64,000 nt of DNA. Source: Adiantum capillus-veneris (taxonomy: Eukaryota > Streptophyta > Polypodiopsida > Polypodiales > Pteridaceae). The position numbers and the translations under genes are program-made. Under the pieces are notes generated by a model, which saw only the letters and a list, made by a program, of their open reading frames with translations, searched no databases and was not told where the DNA came from. Positions 1 through 10,360 of the stretch are shown here, piece by piece (position 1 is the stretch's first letter; the number at the start of each line of letters is the position of its first letter). The stretch is taken from contig CM043962.1 in the NCBI GenBank assembly GCA_014529385.2, forward strand, positions 126,322,970-126,386,969, read 5' to 3'.

Positions 1-78
1 AGTAAAAGGAACCCTTGAGCACAGTTCGGAGCACTCATCTTGAGCAAAGTTCAACATTCACATCCGCTGCACCTTACA
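1..78 (+). mobile_element. Element A, 3' end of the 5' LTR (truncated by window edge)
   Basis: The first 78 bases match the end of the A-family LTR seen again at 32576-32638 and, reversed, from 35276. It ends in TTACA directly before a primer-binding site. The rest of this LTR lies left of the window, so the outer target-site duplication cannot be checked. Confidence 0.8.
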
Positions 79-79
79 T

Positions 80-91
80 TGGTATCAGAGC
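80..91 (+). other. Primer-binding site of element A
   Basis: TGGTATCAGAGC is the usual plant LTR-retrotransposon primer site, complementary to the 3' end of initiator tRNA-Met. It sits one base after the LTR end. Confidence 0.85.
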
Positions 92-543
92 TTTGGCAGT
101 GTTCTGTATCACTCAAGGAAAGAACCACATAATTTTTTTTGCTTGTTGCGGTCGCACATAACCCAAGTCCTCTTGGGCGTGTCGATTGCTAATCGTGTTT
201 TTAAGGATTGATAGGAAACCCAAGAAAGAAGGGCTTGTCCAGCCTCCCCTTGTGCCTCTTTTCACTCATTGAGAGCGGACCGTGCACTTAGCGGCCGGCC
301 AATCAACGTGAGGTAGGAAAAAGCAACCTTGGTGTGAGCGTAAGGCCGCCAAGGGGTGCGCCCGCGAAAAAGAGTAGAGCTCGGGTAAGAGAAGATCCTT
401 CTCTAACACAGATTGCAAGCTAAAGAAGAACCTCAAGAACTCAAGGACTCAAGACCCTCAAGAACCCAAGAACAACAAGAACCCAAGTTCCTCGTGAACT
501 TAAGAACCCAAGACTTCAGTGTATAGTCAATACCCAAAGCGGA

Positions 544-1494
544 ATGGATACTTCGCATGGAGGTGATGAGCATGGCAGTGGCGAAGAAGAATTTTCCCCA
601 CCAAGAGGTTTTTCTGACCCTCCCTCTTCCCCATCTACGCCAAGGATTGCACCAAATCCTATGGAGGCTTTGGTCAAGTCGATGATGGATATGATGATAC
701 GACTAAGTAGACAACGGGAAGTGTGGTACGAAAAAAGAATGGCAGCCATAGAGCGTGAGCGCGAGCAAGTGCGCTTGGCGGCCAAAGAAAGAAATGCAAA
801 ATTGGATCGTGAGCACAAAGAAAGAATAGCCGAATTGGATAACGAGCGCAAAGAAAGACGGTTAGAGCGTGAAGCACAGACAGACCAACGCATGCAAGAG
901 TCGGTCCTACTATTTTCTAATGTGCAGGCGTAGATTGAACAGAATCAGGAGAAGGAGACTCTCTCAGTCTTGTCTTCTCCAAAGCAAGACACACATGATT
1001 TGCATGATAATGATAAGCATGATGATTTGCATGATCAATATGTGATTATTCACGAGCATGATGATTTGTATGATAGTGATGTGATTGTTCACAAGGATGA
1101 TGGTTTAGTTGATACTTTGTCTAGTGAAGCTAACCTCATTGCAGATTCGGTAATTCACGAAGAACCAATCTTGGCTCTCGAGTCGAGTTCCAAAGAACCC
1201 CCACAGGAAGTACTCCGTGTTCGAACGATTAGTTAGCACGCATTGTTCGAGTGTTTCATTCGTGATGCTTTCAAGTATTTTAATCACCGTCCTTATGTGA
1301 TCCCTTTTCATAGGCATGCCATATTGTACGATGAACACAATTCACTCATGAATGAGCACGGATGTATTCGGATTACTCATGAAAAGCTGAAATGTTTGCA
1401 TTCAAGGAATTCACATTCCATGTCTCTTCCTTGGCATGACATAGTATCCGAAAGAGCACGAATTGAGCATCAAGCATCGGCATTTCCATTGTGA
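544..1494 (+). pseudogene. Element A internal ORF, unknown protein (non-autonomous LTR element)
   Basis: One reading frame runs from the ATG at 544 to 1494, broken only by TAG stops at 931 and 1234. The first part (about 129 codons) is acidic, then strongly charged with Arg/Glu/Lys repeats that suggest a coiled coil. The middle part has repeated His/Asp-rich units (HDDLHD, HEHDDLYD). The last part has several paired His residues. I see no Gag capsid domain, zinc knuckle, protease, reverse transcriptase or integrase. The frame lies between a primer-binding site and a polypurine tract, so it belongs to a retrotransposon that must borrow pol functions. I do not recognise the protein. It could be a diverged Gag or a captured host coding fragment. 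Confidence 0.55.
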
Positions 1495-1947
1495 ATTGCC
1501 ACAGTTGATTGATTTAGATCAGAAAGTCAAGATTCAACCCCATTTTTTGCGTGTGTTTGATGAATGGTTTGCCACTCCGTCAGTTTGTTCATCTACATTG
1601 CATACACCGTCTTTAAAGAAGATTAGAATTTTTCCAGTCACTATACATGGGATGGGTATATTCATGTTTTTGTGTTGGAAGTGGTTTCACGAATTTTCAT
1701 CCTTGGAGATTCTTGAAGAAGGTAGACGGATGACTATAGACGAAGTTGAAGCATTGAAGGAGCCACTGATGACTTTGTGTCGCTTTCGGCGCGGCCCAAA
1801 GAAGCAAGCGTTGCAGACCTTTATGAAGTTCAAGTGTCGCATGACCCACGCATCAAAGAGGGCCGGCGAAAAGTCCTTCCCAAGATTCCAGACGCCGTTG
1901 GCGATCTCCCTCGACGCCATACAGTTCAGTACCAATACCTCACTTTG
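1495..1947 (+). pseudogene. Element A, downstream part of internal ORF in another frame
   Basis: A second open frame (from about 1463) covers the rest of the internal region of A up to the polypurine tract. It overlaps the end of the upstream frame, which suggests a single frameshift in an originally longer ORF. No domain is recognised. The segment has Arg/Lys-rich stretches and no cysteine-histidine or Asp-Asp motif of known retroelement enzymes. Confidence 0.4.
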
Positions 1948-1959
1948 AAAAGGAGGGGA
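1948..1959 (+). other. Polypurine tract of element A
   Basis: AAAAGGAGGGGA lies immediately before the 3' LTR start (TGTCACGTGC), the expected place for plus-strand priming. Confidence 0.8.
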
Positions 1960-2148
1960 TGTCACGTGCACATCTAACCCTATGTGTACGTGGACAAGCT
2001 ACTTCATGACTAGGGTTCAACTGAGTCCAGTCAATCTAGCTTAGGAAGTGTTCTGTCACAAGACGGGCACCACATGCCAATAGAAAAGAATAGACTGAAG
2101 TGACTTTTAGCACTTCAATAACAACTGAACTGAGTGAGAGAGAGAGAC

Positions 2149-3383
2149 TGTCACAAAACGGGAGCGTACACGATCACTTGAAAAATCTGAAAATTATAAT
2201 TCTTTGAAAACATGAGAGAAGGGAGAAGATCGACACAGTATTGGGGACCAGAAGATGGGCTGGTCACCCCCCCCCCCCCGTTAAGAGTATTCTTTTATTC
2301 AGGGAGAATTCTTATACAAGCACGAGAACCCGAGGAAACCCCTCCGTTCTGTAATCTTAGACCCGAAGGTCGTGCTTCCCCGTAAAGGGCTTGGGCACAA
2401 GGCCGTTCCTTCCCGTAAGGGACTTAGGCGTGAAGCCGTACTTTCCCGTAAGTGACTTAGGCATGAAGCCGTACTTCCCGTGAAGGGCCTTCCCGTAAGA
2501 CAAGAGATTCCTACAAAACAAACCACACAAACACGCGACAACAATTCGTATGGCGAATCCACAATAGATACCTGTCGCTCTTGCGCGGGAAAAACCGACT
2601 TCCGTGCTTCGTAGTATCGCGATCTCTTACGGCGGCAGAGTCTTCTCTTGCTGACGTTGGTACCCCCTTTGAGTGAGGGCATGTGGTGCTTTTATAGCTC
2701 CCTGGCCACGCCACGAATAGCTGCTCGCGTAGAGATGGCGGACTTTTTTTTTTTTTTTTTTTTGAGTTGTTCTACCCGAAATAGGGAGAGAGAATTCGCT
2801 GGCTGGTTTTGTTGCTTTATCTTCTTAGTGGCTGCCCACTTATTAAGTGGGCGGCCGGCATATTTTAAAATTGGTCTGAACCTGCCCAAAAACTCAATAA
2901 AACCTTATAAGTTAAAACCAATGCATTTCACAACACTTCCCAGGCGTCCCTCGATGCAACCACATGCACGAATGCAATGCAAACATAGATTCCTCACGGA
3001 AAAGCGTCTGCCTTCCCGCGATTGTTCCTGCTTTTCGTAAAAAGCTTCATTGAACCCATCTTTATTCTTGTGCTTGCGTTCTTACGCGTATTTTCTTACT
3101 CAGTTCGGATTTCCTCCTTAGCCTACGGGATGCCCCCTTACTGATGCACCCGTCGCCCATCATGTGACGCATCAGGGGCACTCGTAACCCGGCCCTTTCC
3201 ACCGAACGTACGGAAACTCCTTCGCGATGTTTACCGTCACCCATCAAATGACACATCAGAGTTGTCCGTTTTTGATGGCAGTTCTTGTAGCTACAATCTT
3301 TTAACAGTTCTTAGTGCACATAATTAAATATCCTAAAAAAGAAATTAATCATTAAAAATAAGAAAATAGTCCAATTAGCAACA
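2149..3383 (-). repeat. Element F 3' LTR
   Basis: 1235 bp, matching 8308-9568 nearly throughout. In element sense it starts TGTTGCTAATTGG and ends CCCGTTTTGTGACA. A TATA-like box (GCTATAAAAGC on the minus strand near 2690-2700), a poly-T/A tract, an array of about four 36-bp units (about 2363-2500) and AATAAA followed by a poly-G run (minus strand near 2270-2300) are visible. Confidence 0.9.
2363..2500 (-). repeat. 36-bp tandem units in F 3' LTR
   Basis: Units contain CCCGTAAGGGACTTAGG followed by GTGAAGCCGTAC. About four are present here, against about five in the partner LTR (8521-8690). Confidence 0.75.
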
Positions 3384-3394
3384 TCCCTCTGGCT
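3384..3394 (-). other. Polypurine tract of element F
   Basis: On the minus strand AGCCAGAGGGA lies directly before the LTR start TGTTGC. Confidence 0.7.
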
Positions 3395-3410
3395 TCTAAA
3401 AAGTTGACCT

Positions 3411-4415
3411 CAACTGTAGTGCTTGGACATATACCCCCAGTATCTCGGGATAAGCTGTTAATTCCTCCTATGTCATCCACTGAGCATCTAGATTCGAATA
3501 GTTCTTAAACTTAACCAAATACTTCCGTGTTATCTTTCCGGATTTGAGAGACCGCTCCTGATGACTTACTATCTGCTCCGGTTGGAGTATTTCTTCTGTT
3601 TCCTCAACCTCAGGAGGTTCCTCAGTACTAGGCTGGCTTGGAGGCGGTCCCACATATGGTCGGAGTAAACTGACATGGAAAGCTATATGGATCTTCCAAT
3701 TAAGCGGTAGCTCTATTCGGAAGGTGACATCATTCACTCGCTCAGTGATCTTAAACGGCCCATAGTAACGGGTAGAAAGTTTTACCACCTTCCCCTTATG
3801 AGACGCTTGTTTCTTAAGTCTTGCCTTCTCAAACTTGAGTAAGACTAGCTGTCCGACTGTTAAGTCAAGATTCCTTCTGTGCTTGTCTGCAGCTTTCTTA
3901 TGCTTTTCCTGAGAGCGTAGAATAGCTCTCCTAACTTGCCCGTAGGCGGTGTCCAAATCCCGGACAAATTCATCTGCTGCAAAGATCTTATCCTTAGTTA
4001 AAAGGATGGGTGGAAGCAAAGGCTTACCATAGAGAATCTCAAAAGGTGCTTTCCTCGTCGATGAGTGTATGGTATTGTTATACGCATACTCGACAAGAGG
4101 CAAATATTTCTCCCAGTCAGATTGCCGGTCTGACACATAAGCTTTTAACATATCCAATACTGTGGAATTGGCTATCTCACTTTGCCCGTCCGTTTGAGGA
4201 TGGTAGGCAAATGAAAAATTCAGCTTTGTACCAAGATTATCCATCAAGGCACGCCAAAAATTTCCTGTCATGCGAGGATCTCGATCGCTCACAATAGACT
4301 TAGGCATTCCATGATGCTTAAAGATCTGTGCTAGAAAGACCCTAGCCATATGATCTGCTTTGATCGTTTTCTTGACTGGTATGAAGTGTGCTTGCTTGCT
4401 AAACCTGTCCACAAT
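3411..4415 (-). pseudogene. Element F integrase C-terminal half with chromodomain
   Basis: This frame continues the integrase after the DNA transposon insertion: VDRFSKQAHFIPVKK, then SDRDPRM (second catalytic Asp) and TDGQSE (catalytic Glu), a long basic region, and a chromodomain with YLVKFKNYSNLDAQWM. A TAG codon follows QWMT at about 3465-3467. Downstream codons still read as chromodomain until about 3411. In chromoviruses the chromodomain directs integration to particular chromatin. The copy is non-functional. Confidence 0.85.
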
Positions 4416-5153
4416 CATAGTTGACACGTACGGTCACGTACGACAGGTACACGTACGAAGACGTGCGGTACTAATCGAACTAAAAAAAATTAGACGTACG
4501 GTGACGTAACGTACGATGCAAAAAAAAATCATGCGTCTTACACATGATAGATCATATGAGTCATGACATCGACCTTAGTACTTAGTACCAGGGCTAGAAA
4601 CAAACATTTTTCCTAACCGATCAAAATAAGGAAAAACTTGAGTTTTCAGGTCAAAATTTGAAGCTTTTGCCGGTAATTACACTAAAACTTGTGTAAATTT
4701 CCCGGTTTTCTTAGAGGCAAGCTCAAAATCTAACCGGGATTTTATAATTTCAACCGGTTAAAATACACTAGACCCCGGCTTTTTTCTAACACTGCTTAGT
4801 ACTAAATACTTGTAACTTAAGTCTTACAAGTTAGAACATGAAAGATCTGTCCATGGACATTGGAAACGGCAATGTCCGAAGAAAGAAGAATCATGATCTC
4901 CAAAGTGGTGGCGGCCATAGTAGATCCGCTACCCAAGCCTCGTCGCACATAGGTCATGGTGGTTTGAGCCAATCCAGCCATTGGGCTCTTGTTCAAATGC
5001 AGTCGAGATGCAAAACATTCCCACACCAAAAATCGCCCCGAAAAAAAACAAAAAACAAAAAACAACAAAAAAAAACGAACGACTCATGTACGGAACGTAC
5101 GAGTCGTACGGTACGGTACGGGACGTCCCGTACGTCGAACGTGGACAACCCTG
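4416..5153 (-). mobile_element. Non-autonomous hAT-like DNA transposon inside F integrase
   Basis: 738 bp interrupt the integrase core codons for TIVDR. TCCACAAT is present on both sides (4408-4415, 5154-5161), an 8-bp duplication as made by hAT transposases; the shared flank extends up to 12 bp, so the exact edges are uncertain. The ends are imperfect inverted repeats: left CATAGTTGACACGTACGG, right (reverse complement) CAGGGTTGTCCACGTTCG. CAGGG at a terminus is usual for hAT. The subterminal parts are dense in CGTACG. No transposase is encoded. Strand is arbitrary. A Mutator-type element with a 9-bp duplication is the main alternative. Confidence 0.65.
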
Positions 5154-6949
5154 TCCACAATGGTCCAGATCGCGTCATTTCCAGTCTGAGTTCTAGGGAG
5201 GTCGATGATGAAGTCCATGGCAATACTTTCCCAAGGTTCATTAGGCACAGGTAAAGGTTGTAGCAACCCAGGCGTCTTATGTCGATCATACTTCACTTTT
5301 TGGCAAACCAAGCATTCCCTGACATACTTATCAATGTCAGCTTTAAGGCTAGGCCAAAAGAAATATCTTTCCATTGCTAAGGTCGTAGAGAGAATACCCC
5401 GATGACCCGCATAAGGCAAAGCATGTGCTTCATCCATGATCTTCTTTCTTAATGGTTCCGCCACACATATGGCCTGATGGTGGTAGAGATAACCGTCCCG
5501 ACTGGAATAGGGAAACTCATTCTCTCCACGATGTAGCTTTTCCCAAATGGTGGAGAAGTCTGGATCATTCGGATACAAATCCGGTAGTGCTTCTAATTCT
5601 TGGTGATACACCGAAGTGATAGCGTTCACTCTTGGCCACCTAGACAATTCGTCTGCGACCACATTCTTACTCCCAGCCGTGTGAAGGATCTGGAAGTGAA
5701 ACATAGACAAAAAGTTTGCCCATCTCATCTGCTTCTCAGATAGTTTCCTTTGCGTAAGAAAATACCGCAAACTCTGGTGATCAGTCTTGATCACAAAATC
5801 CACTCCTAGAAGATAGTGCTTCCAGTTGGATAAGGCGTGAATCACAGCCGTGAGTTCCTTTTCGTAGATTGATGCATGCAACTCTGCATCCTTAAGCCGT
5901 CTGCTTTCGTAGGCCACTGCATGGCCTTCTTGGTTTAACACTGCTCCGATGCAATCGCCTGAGGCATCGCAGTGAACCTCAAATGGTTTCCTTAAGTCAG
6001 ACACTATCAAAATAGGTCCATGGCTTAGTAAGTACTTGAGCCGATCAAAAGCTCCTTGTTGTCTCGATCCCCATCTGAAAGGAATCTTCTTCTTTGTCAA
6101 GTCATGAAGTGGTCCTGCTACATGAGCAAATCCTCGGACAAACCTTCGATAATATGAACATAATCCCAGAAAGCTACGTACATCATGTACCGTAGTGGGA
6201 ATAGGCCAATCTTCTACCACTCGGATCTTGGCAGGATCCATACTCACTTTATTGTGGGAGACTATATGGCCGAGATAGTGTATCTCTGAGAGAAAGAACT
6301 CGCTCTTCTTTGCATTCACATGCAACTCATGCTTTCGCAATTCTTGAAACACTAAGTCTAAGTGCTTCCGATGTTCCTCTTCTGACTTAGAGAAGATGAG
6401 TATGTCGTCAAAGAATACTCCCGTAAAAGCTCGATACGGGCTGAAAATGCGGTCCATCATGCGATTGAACGTCGCAGGAGCATTGGTCAAGCTGAAAGGC
6501 ATTACCAAAAATTCATATAGTCCAAAGGTTGTGCGGAAAGCAGTCTTATGGACATCCTCAGGGGCGATCCGTATCGGATGATACCCACTCTTTAAGTCGA
6601 TGCGACTAAAGACACTTGCACCCTGCAACTTATCAAGTATATCATCAATCCGAGGGATCGGAAAGCGATTCTTGACTGTGATCTTGTTTAAAGACCTATA
6701 GTCTATGCACATTCGAAACGTGCCATCTTTCTTCTGCACCAGTAGAACTGGAGAGCAGTAGGGTGAAGCACTTGGCCGTACTAACCATTTCTCTAGAAGC
6801 TCGTTGACTTGCTTCAAAATTTCCTCTTGCTGAGCAAGACTCACCCGATAAGGGGGTTGATTGGGAGGCGAGCTACCCAGTATGAGATCTATGCGGTGAT
6901 CTTCCGGGCGTACCGGAGGGAGTTCATCAGGAAGTGTTTCCTTGAACAT
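5154..6949 (-). pseudogene. Element F Pol: RT, RNase H and N-terminal integrase
   Basis: In the minus frame the start reads LPDELPPVRPEDHRIDL, a typical entry to gypsy RT. RT follows with VLLVQKKDGTFRMCIDYRSL, IDLKSGYHPIRI and the catalytic FFDDILIFSK box. RNase H has CDASGDCIGAVL and TDHQSLRYF. The integrase zinc-binding part has HRGILST..CLVCQKVK, then AMDFIIDLPRTQTGND with the first catalytic Asp. It then runs into the DNA transposon at 5153 and picks up foreign codons. No protease precedes RT: the Gag zinc knuckle frame overlaps the start of this frame. Confidence 0.9.
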
Positions 6950-8246
6950 CTCGAATTGAGTTCGAGCTTGGTGGTGCGGGTTCCTTCCTTGCTATCTCTT
7001 GCCTCGTAGAGGCTTGTTCTTGCCGTTGCTGCTTTAGCAGGCAGTCCGGTTTCATATGTCCTTTCTCGCCACAGTAGAAGCATCTTCCTTCCTCTCTGAA
7101 AGTTTGAAGTTGAGTAGGAGAAAGATACTTAGTTCGCTTGCCAGTGCCCTCTGGCTTCTTAGAATGATCATCGTCTCTAGATGGAGGACGTTTTCTTCCC
7201 TGGCTCCCATGGTCATCATAGACTCCTCTTTGTCTTGCACGGTAAGTGCTATGCTCCATCTTTCTGGGTGTCCCAGTAGAGTGCAAATCCTCAATGATGA
7301 TTGTTGACTCCATCATCCTTTGAAGAGTATCATGCGGATACACCTTCATACTCTTTCGAAGCTGCGGTTGGAGACCCGCTTGGAACTTTCTTTTCTTTTC
7401 CTCGTCGGCAATCTTCATAAAGGGAGTGACCTTCAGAAGAACCGACCAATACTTGTCCACATAAGTCGTTACTCTTTCATGTTCCTTCTGGGCAAGCCAG
7501 TCCCATTCCTTCCGTATGTCCTGTTCGAAGTCAGGTGGAAGAAATTGTTCATAAAATTCAGATTTGAAGCTCTCCCAAGTTCTGGCCTGAGAACCTTCCA
7601 AAATCTTGGCTAACCACCAATTACTTGCCATTTCCTTGAGGTGCATCCCCACATGGCGTAATTTGGATTTTTCTGTGAAGTGCCCATTGGTAAAGGCGAC
7701 TTCAAACTGTCTGATGAAGGACAGCGCTTTGGAGATGTCTCTCCGTCCGTTGTAGGTTTCGAACTTGATGTCCTTGTCGCCCGATTTGAAGACTCCCATG
7801 CGATGTTGAGACTTGCGACCATGCTTCTTGAATCGAGGTTTATCTTTAGGTTGATGTAGGGTAGTGGCAGTAGTAGCGGCTTCCTTCTTCTGACGAGATG
7901 ATCGAGAAGTAGAAGTATAATCAGGAGAGTGAGATGGAGATGAGATAGAGATGTCCTTGCTCTCGTCTAGCAAAGAGAGCGCTTTTTCCTGGCCTTTCCT
8001 TCAAGTAGGCCGTTCATTCCGATCCGTAGATCCTTTGTGCACCTCGGCACGTTCTTCTTCTCTTGCCTCCTGTGGTCTCATGCCAACAGTGTTGTCTGGA
8101 TGCTTGGCTGCATCAGTTCCATTCGTTTTCTTCATTCCGCCCAAAAGCTTTTGGACGTCTGGCAACAGTAAGATTTGTTGCAACCCCGCAAGCTGAGCTT
8201 GCACTTGTTGAAGCTCCTCTTCAACGCTTCTCCCTTGGCTCGACAT
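6927..8246 (-). pseudogene. Element F Gag with CCHC zinc knuckle
   Basis: The frame starts at ATG 8246 (MSSQGRSVEEELQQ) and is cut by one TGA near 8000. It resumes as a long open stretch to 6927. The retrotransposon Gag (capsid) region includes KALSFIRQFEVAFTNGHFTE and NWWLAKI. It ends with a CCHC knuckle, CFYCGEKGHMKPDC, that binds the RNA genome. The Gag frame then overlaps the RT frame without any aspartic protease. Confidence 0.85.
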
Positions 8247-8290
8247 GGTTCTTCCCGGAATCGTCCTTCTTTGCAGAGAAAGAGAGGAGT

Positions 8291-8306
8291 CCGAGCTTTG
8301 ATACCA
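8291..8306 (-). other. Primer-binding site of element F
   Basis: TGGTATCAAAGCTCGG on the minus strand, one base after the 5' LTR. It is an initiator-tRNA-Met-like site. Confidence 0.8.
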
Positions 8307-8307
8307 C

Positions 8308-9568
8308 TGTCACAAAACGGGAGCGTACACGAGCACTTGAAAAATCTGAAAATTATAATTCTTTGAAAACATGAGAGAAGGGAGAAGATCAACACAGTAT
8401 TGGGGACCAGAAGATGGGTTGGTTCCCCCCCCCCGTTAAGAGTATTCTTTTATTCAGGGAGAATTCTTATACAAGCACGAGAACCCGAGGAAACCCCTCC
8501 GTTCTGTAATCTTAGACCCGAAGGTCGTGCTTCCCCGTAAAGGGCTTGGGCACAAGGCCGTTCCTTCCCGTAAGGGACTTAGGCACGAAGCCGTACTTTC
8601 CCGTAAGGGACTTAGACGTGAAGCCGTACTTTCCCGTAAGGGACTTAGGCGTGAAGCCGTACTTCTCGTGAAGGGCCTTCCCGTAAGACGGGAGATTCCT
8701 GCAAAACAAACCACACAAACACGCGACAACAATTCGTATGGCGAATCCACAATAGATACCTCTCGCTCTTACGCGGGAAAAAGCGACTTCCGTGCTTCGT
8801 AGTCTCGCGATCTCTTGCGGCGGCAGAGTCTTCTCTTGTTGACGTTGGTACCCCCTTTGAGTGAGGGCATGTGGTGCTTTTATAGCTCCCTGGCCACGGC
8901 ACGAATAGCTGCTCGCGTAGAGATCGCGGCCTTTTTTTTTTTTTTTTTGCGCTGTTCTACCCGAAATAGGGAGAGAGAATTCGCTGGCTGGTTTTGTTGC
9001 TTTATCTGCTGAGTGGCTGCCCACTTATTAAGTGGACGGCCGGCATATTTTAAAATTGGTATGAACCTGCCCAAAAACTCAATAAAACCTTATAAGTTAA
9101 AACCAATACATTTCACAACACTTCCCAGGCGTCCCTGGATGCAACCACATGCACGAATGCAATGCAAACATAGATTCCTCGCGGGAAAGCGTCTGCCTTC
9201 CCGCAATTGTTCCTGCATTTCGTAAAAAGCTTCATTGAACCCATCTTTATTCTTGTGCTTGCGTTCTTACGCGTATTTTCTTACTCAGTTCGGATTTCCT
9301 CCTTAGCCTACGGGATGCCCCCTTACTGATGCACCCGTCACCCATCATGTGACGCATCAGGGGCACTCGTAACCCGGCCCTTTCCACCGAACGTACGGAA
9401 ACTCCTTCGCGATGTTTACTGTCACCCATCAAATGACACATAAGAGTTGTCCGTTCCTGATGGCAGTTCCTGTAGCTACAATCTTTTAACAGTTCTTAGT
9501 GCACATAATAAAATATCCTAAAACAGAAATTAATCATTAAAAATAAGAAAATAGTCCAATTAGCAAGA
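8308..9568 (-). repeat. Element F 5' LTR
   Basis: 1261 bp, the partner of 2149-3383. It carries about five 36-bp units (8521-8690) and the same TATA-like box, A-tract and AATAAA/poly-G signature. Its outer end reads TCTTGC where the partner has TGTTGC, one substitution. Confidence 0.9.
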
Positions 9569-9599
9569 GAGACGACACACGACACGGAGTGGCGGAATT

Positions 9600-9869
9600 T
9601 GTCACAAAGTGATGACATGGCTACCTGTATGCAGAAACCCTAAAGTCTGCAAAAACCCTAATTCCAAAAACCCTAACCCTAAAACTTGCAAACCCTAATT
9701 CTAGAAACCCTAACCCTAAAACTTGCAAACCCTAATCTGCTGAATCCTAACCCTAACCTTGGGCAAGCTAGAAATGCTGACGTGGCAGCCCGGAAAACGC
9801 GAAAACTGCCAGCTATACGGGATCTCGCTTTTTGCGGTGCAATTTACGACAAGGCTTTTTCTATGCAAT

Positions 9870-9916
<47 letters not shown>

Positions 9917-10290
9917 TTTGCTTTAATTTGATAAGCTCAAGAGAGCTTGTGAGAGAAAAGAGCCTTTGCTTTATTTTCAGGCTTTTGATTTTAAGCTTTT
10001 GGGGCTCTGCTTTTGGCAACCCTTGTAAATAAATAAGTGGATTGGGCTCCGACTCTGCAAAGCATCTGGACGCAGAGTCTGAGAATAAGACCCAACCACT
10101 CCTGTACTTTTGAACTGAGATTAATACAAAAAGAAATACCGAAAGGGGCGCCAATCTTTAAGGCCAATATCTCTAGGCACGGAACTCCGTCGGGCCGGTG
10201 TAAATCTATTGTGAACTGTGAACTGTTTTGAAGTGGTTATTTCATGCTGTCGCGTTCGATTCTTGACTTGGAGTGTCCAAGTCCGTTACA
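9600..10290 (+). repeat. Element E 5' LTR
   Basis: 691 bp, TGTCACAAAGTGATGAC..GTCCGTTACA. The upstream part is a degenerate array of AAACCCTAA and CCCTAACCCTAA (about 9645-9765), followed by a GA microsatellite (9877-9913) and the shared motif GAAATACCGAAAGGGGCGCC near 10133-10155. Confidence 0.9.
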
Positions 10291-10291
10291 G

Positions 10292-10305
10292 TGGTATCAA
10301 AGCAC
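10292..10305 (+). other. Primer-binding site of element E
   Basis: TGGTATCAAAGCAC, initiator-tRNA-Met-like, one base after the LTR. Confidence 0.8.
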
Positions 10306-10360
10306 GGCCCATTTCTCTTCTGCGGGAAATCCAATCCCAAATTTCTTTTCTGCGGCACCT

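Larger units (their letters stand above)
2149..9568 (-). mobile_element. Element F: Ty3/gypsy chromovirus, reverse orientation, degenerate
   Basis: The element has two long LTRs (2149-3383 and 8308-9568), a primer site, a polypurine tract, and Gag and Pol remnants. GAGAC is duplicated at 2144-2148 and 9569-9573. In element sense the order is Gag, zinc knuckle, RT, RNase H, integrase, chromodomain, the Ty3/gypsy order. No protease is present between zinc knuckle and RT. The integrase is split by a 738-bp DNA transposon. It is inserted in solo LTR B0. Confidence 0.92.
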
